Source of the DNA: Urophycis tenuis
Taxonomy: Eukaryota > Chordata > Actinopteri > Gadiformes > Phycidae
Assembly (NCBI GenBank): GCA_036785325.1
Contig: JAXIVH010000021.1
Location: 593,707-657,706 of the forward strand
DNA length: 64,000 nucleotides
Reading direction: 5' to 3'
Made by a program: the position numbers and the translations under genes. Each line of letters starts with the position of its first letter. Within the stretch, counting starts at the first letter, position 1. Shown piece by piece: positions 33,960-47,000 of this stretch. The notes beneath the pieces are model-generated. The model saw only the letters and a list, made by a program, of their open reading frames with translations. It searched no databases and was not told where the DNA came from.

Positions 33960-34232
33960 CATCAAGAATGCAGAGAAGAGTGGAGAGCCCCGCCGCCAGC
34001 AGCCCCCACACCCCCCAGAGACGCAGCGAATGCTAACAGCTAATGCTAGCTAGCCAACTAAAGTAGCCACCGGAGCTCTGATGCTAGACTTGTAGCCTAG
34101 CGGAGCTAGCAGAGCTAGAGGATCTGGTCCGGAGCACAGAGCCACAACGCCGGCGGGGAGCAGCTGGCGATGAGGAGGACCGCGGACTGCTAAGGGCTTG
34201 TTTATCTACCGGAGCAGGCACGACACGCCGCG
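33960..34232 (+). other. taok2: Probable TAOK2 5' noncoding exon
   Basis: A CpG-rich segment (GCCGGCGGGGAGCAGCTGG and others) ends at a strong donor, CG|GTAAGG, at 34233. It has no open frame joining the kinase. The first coding exon at 36282 carries 9 nt of leader before the ATG, so at least one upstream noncoding exon is required and this is the best candidate. The 5' limit is a guess. The stretch 34240-35110 shows no recognisable element. Confidence 0.55.
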
Positions 34233-35115
34233 GTAAGGCTAGCTGCTGACAGGCTAGCTGCTAATAAGCTAGCTGCTGACAGGCTAGATGCTATCAGGCT
34301 CGATGCTATCAGGCCAGTTGAAGCAGCTGACAGTATATGCTGGTTGGGTCGCCTACATCACAACATGGTTCCAGCTCTAACATACAATACGGATCAGTAG
34401 GACTGAAGGACTACAGTATCTAGAGTAGATTCACTGAATATTACAGTATGGTATGTTTCACTCAATAGTACAGTAGTATATCACTAAATACCACAGTAAC
34501 ATGACTGAATGCCCCAGTACAGTAGGACTATTATGTATGAATACTGCAGTTTAGAAGTCATACTAAAGTGTTTCATAGCTGATGGCAGACCAGCTGACCT
34601 CTGGGTGGGCAGGCGCTCTTTGCCTCATGTGTGATTCGACCGATCACATTGCTTGAGGTGGGCAGCGTGGAATTGGCAGACACAAACGCAGCCAGCTCGA
34701 GTTAACAAGAAAGAGAAAAGGTTTCAAACTGGCCCAGTAGAATACACTCAACATTTCTTCTGAAAGCTCCTCCACTGACGTGAAGGAGCTTGTCTGGTAG
34801 CAACATAACAGGAAACAAGGTGTAACTCCGCCCCTTGGTGTCCTGGCCCTGTACCGCCCCACCCAGAAGTTCTGCTGTAACATAGTAAATCTCAGATAAC
34901 TACAGTACCTCATGACAAAACACTACAGTCCAGCAGTGGTACTACTATGACTGGATATTGCAGTCATGGTAGTACTGCAGTACAGCAGTATATTGTTCCA
35001 TCTCAAACAGGCTGATCTGATGGGATCTGAAGCTGCCCAGTTTGTTTAACCTTGACCTTCTTTTATCTTTTTCTAGTGTGATTCAGTCAAATAGGCCGTA
35101 ATTGTATCCCACTCT

Positions 35116-35365
35116 TTCCTATTATATACAATACCCTCTCCTCAACGAATGTAGAACCACCACCCTCTCCTCTATCAATGTAGAACCACCACCCTCTCCT
35201 CTACGAATATAGAACCACCACCCTCTCTGTCAATGTAGAACCACCACCCTCTCCTCTACCCATATAGAACCACCACCATCTTCTCTATCAATATAGAGCC
35301 ATCACCCTCTCTATCAATATAAAACCTCCACCCTCTCGATCAATAGAGAACCACCACCCTTCTGT
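35116..35365 (+). repeat. Minisatellite, TAOK2 first intron
   Basis: About nine irregular units contain GTAGAACCACCACCCTCTCC. An L2/SINE-type tail fragment lies at 35514-35552 (complement of GGCATTTAGCAGATGC). Confidence 0.8.
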
Positions 35366-35784
35366 TTGGTCAATATGGTCTTGTCTGACCATATTTTCAT
35401 TGGCTGGACATTTGCTGATCTTACTTCCACAAGGAGAATAGTGTTATGTGTTACAAATAAACATGCATATTGGTGTTACAAAAATACTCAGATACAAATA
35501 CATGTAGTTGCTTTGGATAAAAGCATCTGCTAAATGCCCGTAAATGTAAACACATGATTATGAATAATAATAAATAAATAATAAGATAATATTCACTGAC
35601 TTTTTCCCTGTGTATCTTTTAAGTGCACAAAAACAGCCAAACCTAAATTGAATACAGTATCAGTTTCAGGGAGAACACAGTGAATGTGCTATTGATCATC
35701 TCTGAGACATTTTTGTTCTGTTTAACCATTACTGTTTACTCTAAACTGCTGTTCCCCACCCCAATGTCTCTCCCTATGTCCTGC

Positions 35785-36270
35785 CCCTTTGTCTCTCTGT
35801 CCCTGTCTCCAATGTCTCTGGTCCCTGTGCCTCTGTCCCTGTCTCCAATGTCTCTGGTCCCTGTGTCTCTCTGTCCCTGTCTCCAATGTCTCTGGTCCCT
35901 GTGTCTCTCTGTCCCTGTCTCCAATGTCTCTGGTCCCTGTGTCTCTGTCCCTGTGTGCCTCTCTGTCCCTGTCTCCAATGTCTCTGGTCCCTGTGTGTCT
36001 CTGTCCCTGTCTCCAATGTCTCTGGTCCCTGTGTCTCTGTCCCTGTGTGCCTCTCTGTCCCTGTCTCCAATGTCTCTGGTCCCTGTGTCTCTGTCCCTGT
36101 CTCCAATGTCTCTGGTCCCTGTGTGTCTCTCTGTCCCTGTCTCCAATGTCTCTGGTCCCTGTGTCTCTGTCCCTGTGTGCCTCTCTGTCCCTGTCTCCAA
36201 TGTCTCTGGTCCCTGTGTGTCTCTCTGTCCCTGTCTCCATGTCTCTGTCCCTGTGTCTCTCTGTCCCTGT
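35785..36270 (+). repeat. Minisatellite before TAOK2 coding exon 1
   Basis: Units of about 36-40 bp contain GTCCCTGTCTCCAATGTCTC. The pyrimidine-rich array runs into the exon 1 acceptor (GTGTCCCTCCTAG, ending 36281). Long frames on both strands here are repeat artefacts. Confidence 0.92.
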
Positions 36271-36290
36271 GTCCCTCCTAGGCCCTGGCC

Positions 36291-39200
36291 ATGCCCTCCA
36301 GTGTCCGGGCTGGCAGTCTGAAGGACCCTGACGTGGCAGACCTGTTCTACAGAGAAGACCCAGAGAAGCTGTTTGCCGACCTGCGGGAAATCGGCCATGG
36401 CAGCTTTGGAGCCGTGTACTTTGTGAGTACATGATGTTATTATATTATGATATAATTATACTATTATAGTATCAGTAGTCATTATTATTATACTATTATA
36501 GTATCAGTAGTCACTGCTCACAAGTTGTGTACTCGTCACCAAACAAAAAATACTCATTTAGAAGTTTCGACTTTAATCACACAAAATAAAAAATAAATAA
36601 TACATACAATACATTATCCAGAATCTCCTGCCCAAATACAGACTGGCACTCACTCCTCACTGAGTCACTTAGGACTGGCACTCACTGAGTCACTGAGGAC
36701 TGGGACTCACTGAGTCCTCACTGAGTCACTGAGGACTGGCACTCACTGAGTCACTGAGGACTGGCACTCACTTAGTCACTGAGGACTGGGACTCACTGAG
36801 TCCTCACTGAGTCACTGAGGACTGGCACTCACTGAGTCACTGAGGACTGGCACTCACTTAGTCACTGAGGACTGGGACTCACTGAGTCCTCACTGAGTCA
36901 CTGAGGACTGGGACTCACTGAGTCCTCACTGAGTCACTGAGGACTGGGACTCACTGAGTCCTCACTGAGTCACTGAGGACTGGCACTCACTGAGTCACTG
37001 AGGACTGGCACTCACTTAGTCCTCACTGAGTCACTGAGGACTGGCACTCACTGTGTCACTGAGGACTGGCACTCACTGAGTCACTGAGGACTGGCACTCA
37101 CTTAGTCCTCACTGAGTCACTGAGGACTGGCACTCACTGTGTCACTGAGGACTGGCACTCACTGAGTCACTGAGGACTGGGACTCACTGAGTTCTCACTG
37201 AGTCGACTGGCACTCACTGAGTTCTCACTGAGTCACTGAGGACTGGCACTCTCTGAGTCACTGAGGACTGGGACTCACTGAGTCCTCACTGAGTCACTGA
37301 GGACTGGGACTCACTGAGGACTGCCACTCAGAGTCACTGAGGACTGGCACTCACTGAGTCACTGAGGACTGGGACTCACTGAGGACTGGCCCTCAGAGTC
37401 ACTGAGGACTGGGAGTCACTGAGGACTGAGACTCACTGAGTCACTGAGGACTGCCACTCAGAGTCACTGAGGACTGGGAGTCACTGAGGACTGAGACTCA
37501 CTGAGTCACTGAGGACTGGGACTCACTGAGGACTGGCCCTCAGAGTCACTGAGGACTGGGACTCACTGAGGACTGGGACTCACTGAGTCACTGAGGACTG
37601 CCACTCAGAGTCACTGAGGACTGGGAGTCACTGAGGACTGAGACTCACTGAGTCACTGAGGACTGCCACTCAGAGTCACTGAGGACTGGGAGTCACTGAG
37701 GACTGAGACTCACTGAGTCACTGAGAACTGGGACTCACTGAGGACTGGCCCTCAGAGTCACTGAGGACTGGGACTCACTGAGTCACTGAGGACTGGCCCT
37801 CAGAGTCACTGAGGACTGGGACTCACTGAGGACTGGCCCTCAGAGTCACTGAGGACTGGGACTCACTGAGTCACTGAGGACTGGGACTCAATAAGGACTG
37901 GGACTCAGTTCTCTAGTTCACTGAGGGAACTAGAACATAGCTGTAGAGTGTTCACTGAGGGGACGTAGCTGGAGAGTCTTCGGTCCTGTGAGGTTGACCC
38001 TGTCTGTCCTGTGAGGTTGACCCTGTCTGTCCTGTGAGGTTGACCCTGTCTGTCCTGTGAGGTTGACCCTGTCTGTCCTGTGAGGTTGACCCTGTCTGTC
38101 CTGTGAGGTTGACCCTGTCTGTCCTGTGAGGTTGACCCTGTCTGTCCTGTGAGGTTGACCCTGTCTGTCCTGTGAGGTTGACCCTGTCTTCTCCCTTCAG
38201 GCCCGCGATGTTCGCAGTAACGAGGTGGTGGCCATCAAGAAGATGTCCTACAGTGGCAAGCAGACCAATGAGGTACAACATGCTGCTACAGTTGTAGCGG
38301 GTGGGAGTGCAGAGGGGGGTGGTGTACAGGGTGGAGGTGTAGGAGATGGAGCTGTAGGAGGCATGTGTAAAACCTCATTGACAGTATATAGCGGGCGGGC
38401 GTCTCCAGAAGCGGCCCCCCAGCCCTCAACAAGGCTGAGGAGCAGGTGGAGGAGGAGCAGGTGGAGGACATGGCTCACCTGCTGCTGCTGCTTTGTGTCT
38501 ACAGAAATGGCAAGACATCATTAAAGAGGTGAAGTTCCTCCAGAAACTGAGACACCCCAACACCATCGAGTACCGAGGATGTTACCTCCGGGAACACACG
38601 GCATGGGTGAGTGAGTGAGTGAGTAAGTGAGTCACTGAGTGTGAGACTTCATTCATTCATCAATATCTCTCCTGTCTACAGCTTGTGATGGAGTACTGCT
38701 TAGGATCCGCCTCTGACCTACTGGAAGGTACAGATAATCACTCTGCTGCTCTGTTATCAATCTACTGCTCTTTAATCACCACTGCTCTGTTATCACTCTG
38801 CTGCTCTGTTATCACTCTGCTGCTGTTATCACTACTGCTCCGTTATCACTACTGCTCTGTTATCACTACTGCTCTGTTATCACTACTGCTCTGTTATCAC
38901 TCTGCTGCTCTGTTATCACTCTGCTGCTCTGTTATCACTACTGCTCTGTTATCACTACTGCTCTGTTATCGCTCTACTACTGCTCTCTCCTGTTAGTCTC
39001 TATTGTTAGTTGAGTGTTTCTGAGCAGTCTGCAGTATTTCTATGAACAGACTATATTTTCTGTCAGTCCACAAGAAGCCTCTGCAGGAGGTGGAGATTGC
39101 AGCCATCACCCACGGGGCGCTGCAGGGGCTGGCCTACCTGCACTCACACAACATGATCCACAGGTGAGGAACCCCCACTGCAGGGGCTGGCCTACCTGCA

Positions 39201-42200
39201 CTCACACAACATGATCCACAGGTGAGGAACCCCCACTGCAGGGGCTGGCCTACCTGCACTCACACAACATGATCCACAGGTGAGGAACCCCCACTGCAGG
39301 GGCTGACAGACAGACAGACAGACAGACAGACGTACTTTAATAATCCCTGAGGGAAATTGCATTCGTTACAATACAATACTCCAGTGCAAAAGGAAGAAGA
39401 GACAGACACTCTACGTAAAGTAAAGTGTTAGAATATAAATATATAAAATAAAATAAAAAATAAAAATAAAAACCTATGTAAAATAAACCTATGTAAAATA
39501 TAAACCTATGTAAGCAATATACAAAATATACAAACATAAAGAAATATACATAAATGTACATACAACCAGGCATACACTGAGAGGTGATAGCATACGCAAG
39601 GATGTAGCATGACAGAATCTATGTTGGAAAAGACCAGTTGTGCAAAGAGATGACCAGTTATGCAGTGAAATTAAAAGAAATTACCAGTTATGCAATATGA
39701 ATGAATAACCTGTTGTGCAGCAGAAACTATGATGAAAGTGACAGATTGTATAGTTTGATGACCACAGGCAGGAATGATTTCCTATGTCGCTCTGTGGTGC
39801 ATCTCGGTGAGAGGAGTCTTCTGCTGAAGGAACTCCTCCGCTGAGCCAGGGTGGAAAAGAGAGGGTGAGAGGCATTGTCCATGATAGTCCGTAGCCTGGA
39901 CAGCATCCTCCTATCTGCCACGGTAGTTAGAGTGTCCAATTCCTCACCCACTACATCACCAGCCCTCTTGATGAGTCTATTAAGTCTATTGGTGTCCGCA
40001 ACCCTCATCCCACTGCCCCAGCATGTGACAGCAAAGAAGATTGCACTGGCAACAACCGACTCATAGAACATCCTCAGCATTGTCCTGCAGATGTTGAAGG
40101 ACCTTAGCCTCCTCAGAAAAAAGAGTCGGCTTTGGCCCTTCTTGTAGACGGCCTCTGTGTTCCTGGTCCAGTCCAACTTGTTGTTGAAGTACACCCCCAG
40201 GTACTTGTACTCCTCAACAGTGTCGACTGGAACCCCCTGGATGAACACAGGGCCCACCGGTGTTTTGACCCTCCTTAGGTCCACAATGAGCTCCTTTGTC
40301 TTTGTAGCATTGAGCTGTAGATGGTTCAGCTCACACCAAGAGACAAAGTTGCCCACAACAGTCCTATACTCACCCTCATCACCCCCTTCAATACAGCCAA
40401 CTATTGCTGAGTCATCAGAAAACTTCTGAAGGTGGCAGGACTCAGTGCAGTAGCTGAAGTCTGAGGTGTAGAGGGTGAAGAGAAAGGGAGAAAGGACCGT
40501 CCCTTGTGGGGCCCCAGTGTTGCTGACCACCCTGTCAGACACACAATTCTGTAGACGTACAAACTGTGGTCTGCCCATCAGGTAGTCAACAATCCAGGAC
40601 ACCAAGGGAGCATCAACCTGCATCGCCGCCATCTTCTCACCTAGGAGACCAGGCCGTAAGGTGTTGAAAGCACTGGAGAAGTCAAAGAACATGACTCTCA
40701 CAGTGCTCGCCGGCTTGTCCAGATGAGAGTAGACTTTGTTCAGCAGGTAGATGATGCAGTCCTCGACTCCCAGGCTGGGCTGGTAGGCGAACTGCAGCTG
40801 GTCCGAGAAGGGTCTGACCATTGGCCTAAGCTGGTCCAGAACAAGCCTCTCCAGGGTCTTCATGATATGTGATGTCAGAGCCACCGGTCTGTAGTCCTTG
40901 GGGCTGCTGGGGCGCAGCGTCTTTGGGACAGGAACGAGGCAGGACGTCTTCCACATCAGAGGGACCTTCTGGAGGTGCAGGCTCAGGTTGAAGACATGAT
41001 TAAGTACTCCACACAGCTGGGGGGCACAGGCTTTAAGTACCCTGGGGAACACACCATCAGGGCCCGCCGCTTTGCCAGAGTGGAGTCTAATCAGTTGTCT
41101 TCTCACCAGTTCAGGCGTGGAAGTCACTGTAGAGGTGTCAGTGGGGGGAGGGATAGGGTCCTCAGGTAGTGGAGGACAGTATGCAGAGCAGGGGGGAGGG
41201 GTGGGGCAGGGTGAAGGTGTGAAGTGGCCGGGAGTGAATAGAGGTGGTGAGAGGCAGGAGGGCGGTCTATAAGGAGGGGGAGAAGGAGGGGGAGGTGGAG
41301 TGGCACTGGTTGTTGGGCTGCCAGCAGCAGTAGCAGCAGGGTCATGAGGGGGAGGGGCGGGGGCCGCAGTATCAAACCTATTGAAGAAAAGGTTAAATTC
41401 ATTGGCCCGAGCCACTCCACCCTCCAGCCCCACGCTACCAGTCCTCTGGAAGCCAGTGATGGTTTTCATACCACTCCACACATCCCTTGTGTTGTTTTTC
41501 TGGAGCTTCTTCTCCAGCTTCCTCCTGTATCTGTCTTTTGCCTCCTTAATTCTGACCTTGAGTACCCCCTGTACTCTCCTCAGCTCAGCCTGGTTGCCCT
41601 CTCTGAACGCCCTCTTCTTGACGTTCAGGATGGCCTTGATGTCCTTGGTGATCCAAGGTTTGTTGTTTGCGTAACAGGTGACTGTCGACGCAGGGACATA
41701 GCAGTCTACACAGAAGTTAATGTAGTCTGTTATGCACTCTGTGAGCCCATCAATGTCCTCCCCGTGAGGCTCACAGAGTGCAGGCCAGTCCGTCACCTCA
41801 AAACAGTACTGCAGTGCCTCGTAAGATTCCTCTGACCACTTCCTCACAGTCCTTGTGGTCACAGGCTTCCTCTTCACCAGAGGCACATAGCAGGGTTTGA
41901 GGTAAACCAGGTTGTGATCCGACCTGCCCAGAGGGGGGAGAGAAGAAGAGATGTATGCCTCCTTAATGTTGGCACACATCAGGTCCAGGGTCCTCACCCC
42001 TCTGGTAGGACAGCTCACATATTGCTTAAAAGTCGGCAGAACTTTATCCATGGTGACGTGGTTAAAGTCTCCCGACATGATGATGAGGGCACTGGGGTGT
42101 TTAGTCTGTAGTTTGGAGACGGTGGTGTGTATGGTGCCGCAGGCAGCTGATGGGTTAGCAGTGGGAGGGATGTACACCATTACGATGATAACATGCGGGA

Positions 42201-44026
42201 TCTCCCTAGGGAGGTGGTATGGACGTAGACCAACGGCCAACACTTCAGCATCTGGGCTACAGATCTGTTCCTTAATACAGATGTGACCGGGATTACACCA
42301 CCTGATATTAACTAGAACGGCGAGCCCTCCCCCCTTCCGCTTACCGCTCTTGGTACAGTCCCGGTCCGCCCGAACAGTGTGGAAGCCATCGACAGATACA
42401 ATCGGGTCCGTAATATCCATGTGCAGCCATGTCTCGGTGAAACACATCAGACTACATTCCCGATAAACTGAGTGGCTCCGCGTAAGCGCCATTAGTTCGT
42501 CCATTTTGTTATTAAGGGATTGAACATTCCCCATAACAATAGAAGGGAGACACGGCTTGAATTTCCTCCTTTCCATGCGTACGTTCCGTGTCAACCTTCT
42601 CCCCCGACGTTGTTTCCCTCCTCTGGCCTACCTGCACTCACACAACATGATCCACAGGTGAGGAACCCCCACTGCAGGGGCTGGCCTACCTGCACTCACA
42701 CAACATGATCCACAGGTGAGGAACCCCCACTGCAGCCGTGTGGATGGAGTCCCCGTCTGGAGAGCCACCAAGGGAGTTCTCCAAGCGTCCAATCACATCA
42801 CGCTTTGTTTGGCCTTGTGAAACCAAGGGCTTCTTAATTTCTAAACATGTATGTTTCATTTTCCCTGGGGCTCGTCATGAGAGCTCTGTTATGTTGGTGC
42901 TCTCTGTTATACATATTCATGCTGATCTCATAAAAATGATCCAATACTTAAGGGCTGCCAGATGAGTTGATTGGTCTGGGTTAACCATGCTGACCCATGT
43001 GGGGGGCGGGGTCTGCTGGTACGATAACCCCTGATCGCTGTGGTTGTGGGTTCCATTCCCCGCAGGGACGTGAAGGCAGGAAACATCCTGCTGACGGAGC
43101 CAGGGCTGGTGAAGCTGGGAGACTTTGGCTCTGCCTCCATTGTGGCGCCGGCTAACTCCTTCGTTGGCACCCCCTACTGGTGAGAACTCAGAACGACCAC
43201 CATGAATAGGACCATCATGTAATGATGCACAGGTCTTACCTTGGCTGTGCCTTCCTAGGATGGCCCCTGAGGTGATTCTGGCCATGGACGAGGGGCAGTA
43301 TGATGGCAAGGTGGACGTGTGGTCGTTAGGCATCACCTGCATAGAGCTAGGTGAGCTAATGCTGCCTGCATAGAGCTATGTGAGCTAATGCTACCTGCAT
43401 AGAGCTAGGTAAGCTAATGTTACCTGCACAGAGCTAAGTGAGCTAATGCTAGGTGTGTGTTTGTGTAGCGGAGAGGAAGCCTCCCCTGTTCAACATGAAC
43501 GCCATGAGCGCCTTGTATCACATCGCTCAGAACGAGAGTCCTGTCCTGCAGTCCAACCACTGGTGAGGATCTACTGTCTGTCTCTGTCCACCTGTCTCTC
43601 TCTCTGTCTGTCTGTCTCACTTCTGTAACTCTGCCTGTCTGTCCCTCTGTCTATAATGTATCATAACATGTTATAACCACTGACTGTAAAGTAATGTGGA
43701 TGTGACATCTGTGGCATCACCCATCATTTTACACCATGATTTGAGGCTGGGATTTGCCATCTTTGCAGGCTGTTAGAGGAGCTACATGCTAGTCTCTACA
43801 GTGAACCACCAATAGGCTGTTAGTTTTGAAGAGTCTAGCATGTAGTTTGTCTGAGCTTCACAAACAGACATCATAGTTTCCATGTGGTTCGAATGTAGTG
43901 AAGTAATTCTAAGATGCTTAACGCTGTATTTATTTTGACAGGTCGGATTATTTGCGTAACTTTGTCGACTCCTGCCTGCAGAAGATTCCCCAGGACAGAC
44001 CAACCTCTGATATCCTGCTGAATGTA

Positions 44027-44071
<45 letters not shown>

Positions 44072-47000
44072 GAAGTGAACAAAGACCCATGCTTCCCCCC
44101 CCCCCCCCCCCCATCCATCCTCCCAGCACTGCTTCCTGGTGAGGGAGCGGCCTGTTACCGTGGTGATGGACCTGATCTCGCGGACCAAGGAGGCAGTGAG
44201 GGAGCTGGACAACCTGCAGTACCGCAAGATGAAGAAGATCCTGTTCCAGGAGGTGCACAACAATGGCCCAGCGCCGGAGGGAGGGGAGGACGAGGAGGTG
44301 AGGAGGCAGGAGGTGAAGGAGAGGCAGGAGGTGGAGGAGACTGTATTAATGTGTAGCGTGTCTTATTGCGTAGGAGGCTGAGCAGTACCTGCTGCGGACA
44401 GGGACGGTCAACAGCCTGGAGAGTTCCCAGTCCGTTCCCAGCATGTCCATCAGCTCCCAGAGCAGCTCTGTCACCAGCCTGGCTGACACCTCCGACCACA
44501 GCGATGAGATGGCTATGATGGGGGAGGGGGAACACACAGTGACCTCCAACAGCTCAGTCATACACCGCCCTTCTGTACGTCACACGCCGCACACTGCACA
44601 CTACATACCACACACTACACAATACATACTACGGACTATACATACTCGGTACAAACTCTCTCTCAGGATCATGATAACATGTCTCTCTCAGGGTCATGAT
44701 AACTTGTCTCTCTCAGGGTCATGATAACATGTCTCTCTCAGGGTCATGATAACATCTATGACGACCCCTACCAACCTGAGATGGACCAGCCGCTAGCGCC
44801 GTCTGCTGGGCGTCGCCGGGCCTTTTACCGCAACAGAGACCACTTTGCAACTATCCGCACTGCGTCCCTGGTGAGACCCCGGACCACCATCATGTCACCC
44901 TGTTAGAATGGGGAACTATGACGTCATGATAGAATGGGGAACTTGATGTCCTCATGTTAGAATGATGATGTCATTTGTTTTTGAGGTGCATATGACTATC
45001 CCCTTTGTGGTCCTCAGGTGACTCGTCAGATCCAGGAACACGAGCAGGGCTCTGCCCTGAGGGAGCAGATGTCAGGGTATGACACACACACGCACGCACG
45101 CACGCACACACACACACACACACACCTTTGTTATGACGTGTTTGACCTCTGACCTCTGACCTGGCAGGTACAAGCGCATGCGGCGGCAGCACCAGAAGCA
45201 GCTGATGGGTCTGGAGAACAAGCTGAAGGCTGAGATGGACGAGCACCAGCTGAGGCTGGACAAGGAGCTGGAGGGGCAGCGAGGAAGCTTCTCTGGAGAG
45301 GGAGACAAACTGACCAAGAAACACCACGCCATCTTGGATAAGGAGGTGAGTCAAAGTGAACTTTATTGTCAATCCTACCATACAATAAATGCAAGTAATT
45401 ATACAGAGGATCAAAATTACGTTTCTCCAAACTCCAAATGTGCAATAATCGTAACAGACAACCTATAATATATAACAGGGTGAGGGGAGGTGGAGAAGGT
45501 TTGGAGGCAAACTCCATGTTTGAGTGTCTTTGTCCACATTTTTGTCCCGATGAAGGCAGAAGAAGGTGTCTCTAGACCAGGGCTTCTAAAACCTCATCTC
45601 TGGAATCAAAGAACAATTTCAGTGTCAACCCAACAGCGCACTCAGAAAACACCAAACGATCACATATTCTAGTGTTCTGTTTCCTCAGTATTCTGTGTGT
45701 TCAGACCAGGACCTGTTTCCAACTGGATGGTGACCCATTTTGGGTCCCGACCCATACTTTACAACATGCTAGTCTGCATGGATGCAGTAGATGTGTAGGT
45801 GTCTCTGTATTGATCTCTACATGAAGGCAGTAGATGTGAACCTGGTCTTTATCTCCACAAGAAGGCAGTAGATGTGAACCTGGTCTTTATCTCCACATGA
45901 AGGCAGTAGATGTGAACCTGGTCTTTATCTCCAGATGAAGGCAGCGTTGGCGGAGGAGAAGAAGTTCCAGCAGCACATCCTGACCCAGCAAAAGAAGGAG
46001 CTCACTAGCCTCTTGGAGTCCCAGAAGAGACAGTACCGCCAACGCAAGGACCAGCTCAAAGAGGTATTCACTTTAACCCCTTGACCAACCATGCACACGC
46101 TAACCATAAGCTTAACTAGATGAGAGGGTACCACCCGTGTAAGGACCATCTCTAATAGGTATTAACCCTAACCTATCCTGCACACATGAACTCACCTGAA
46201 CCACATCAAAAGGTCTGCTGCTCCTGAAGCTGCTAACCACAGACACACCTTCAGCTTGTTTAATGCCTGTGGTTCCCCAGGAGCTCAGTGAGAACCAATC
46301 CACCCCCAAGCGGGAGAAGCAGGAGTGGCTGGTGCGCCAGAAGGAGTGTCTGCAGCAGATGCAGGCGGAGGAGGAGGCTGGTCTCCTGCGGAGGCAGCGG
46401 CAGTACTACGAGCTGCAGAGTCGGCAGTACAAGAGGAAGATGCTGCTGGCACGACACAACCTGGAGCAGGACCTGCTCCGAGAGGTACCAAGACATCCTT
46501 CTAGAACCTTGTAGAATAGAGTGAGGTACCAACACACCTACCACCTGGGGAACCTTCTAATTAAACCAGCTGTTCAGAGCAGGTCCTGCTCCTAGATGTT
46601 CAAGGGAGTGGGTGGTTTCATATTTTGTTTCCTGAAAAGTGAGTTGCAGAAGGTTCCGTGTTTGGAGTAGTAATGAGTTTGTTTGTAGCAGACCAGATCA
46701 GGTGACTCTCTAAATAAAGGTCCATTGTCCTTCAACTCAGGACCTGAACAAGAAGCAGACCCTGAAGGACCTGGAGTGTGCCATGTTGTTGAGGCACCAC
46801 GAGTCCACCCAGGAGCTGGAGTTCCGCCAGCTGGGCCTGGTGCAGCGGACCCGGGCGGAGCTGATCCGGACCCAGCACCAGACAGAACTCACCAACCAGA
46901 TGGAGTACAACAAGCGCCGCGAGCAGGAGCTACGGCAGAAGCACGCCGTGGAGGTTCGGCAGCAGCCCAAGAGCCTGAAGGTAGGAGGAACCAGAGGAAC

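Noticed and set aside
35722..36432. Long overlapping frames on both strands (GTERHRD and CPCLQCLWSL repeats)
   Set aside because: Multi-frame openness of a pyrimidine-rich minisatellite in the TAOK2 5' intron.
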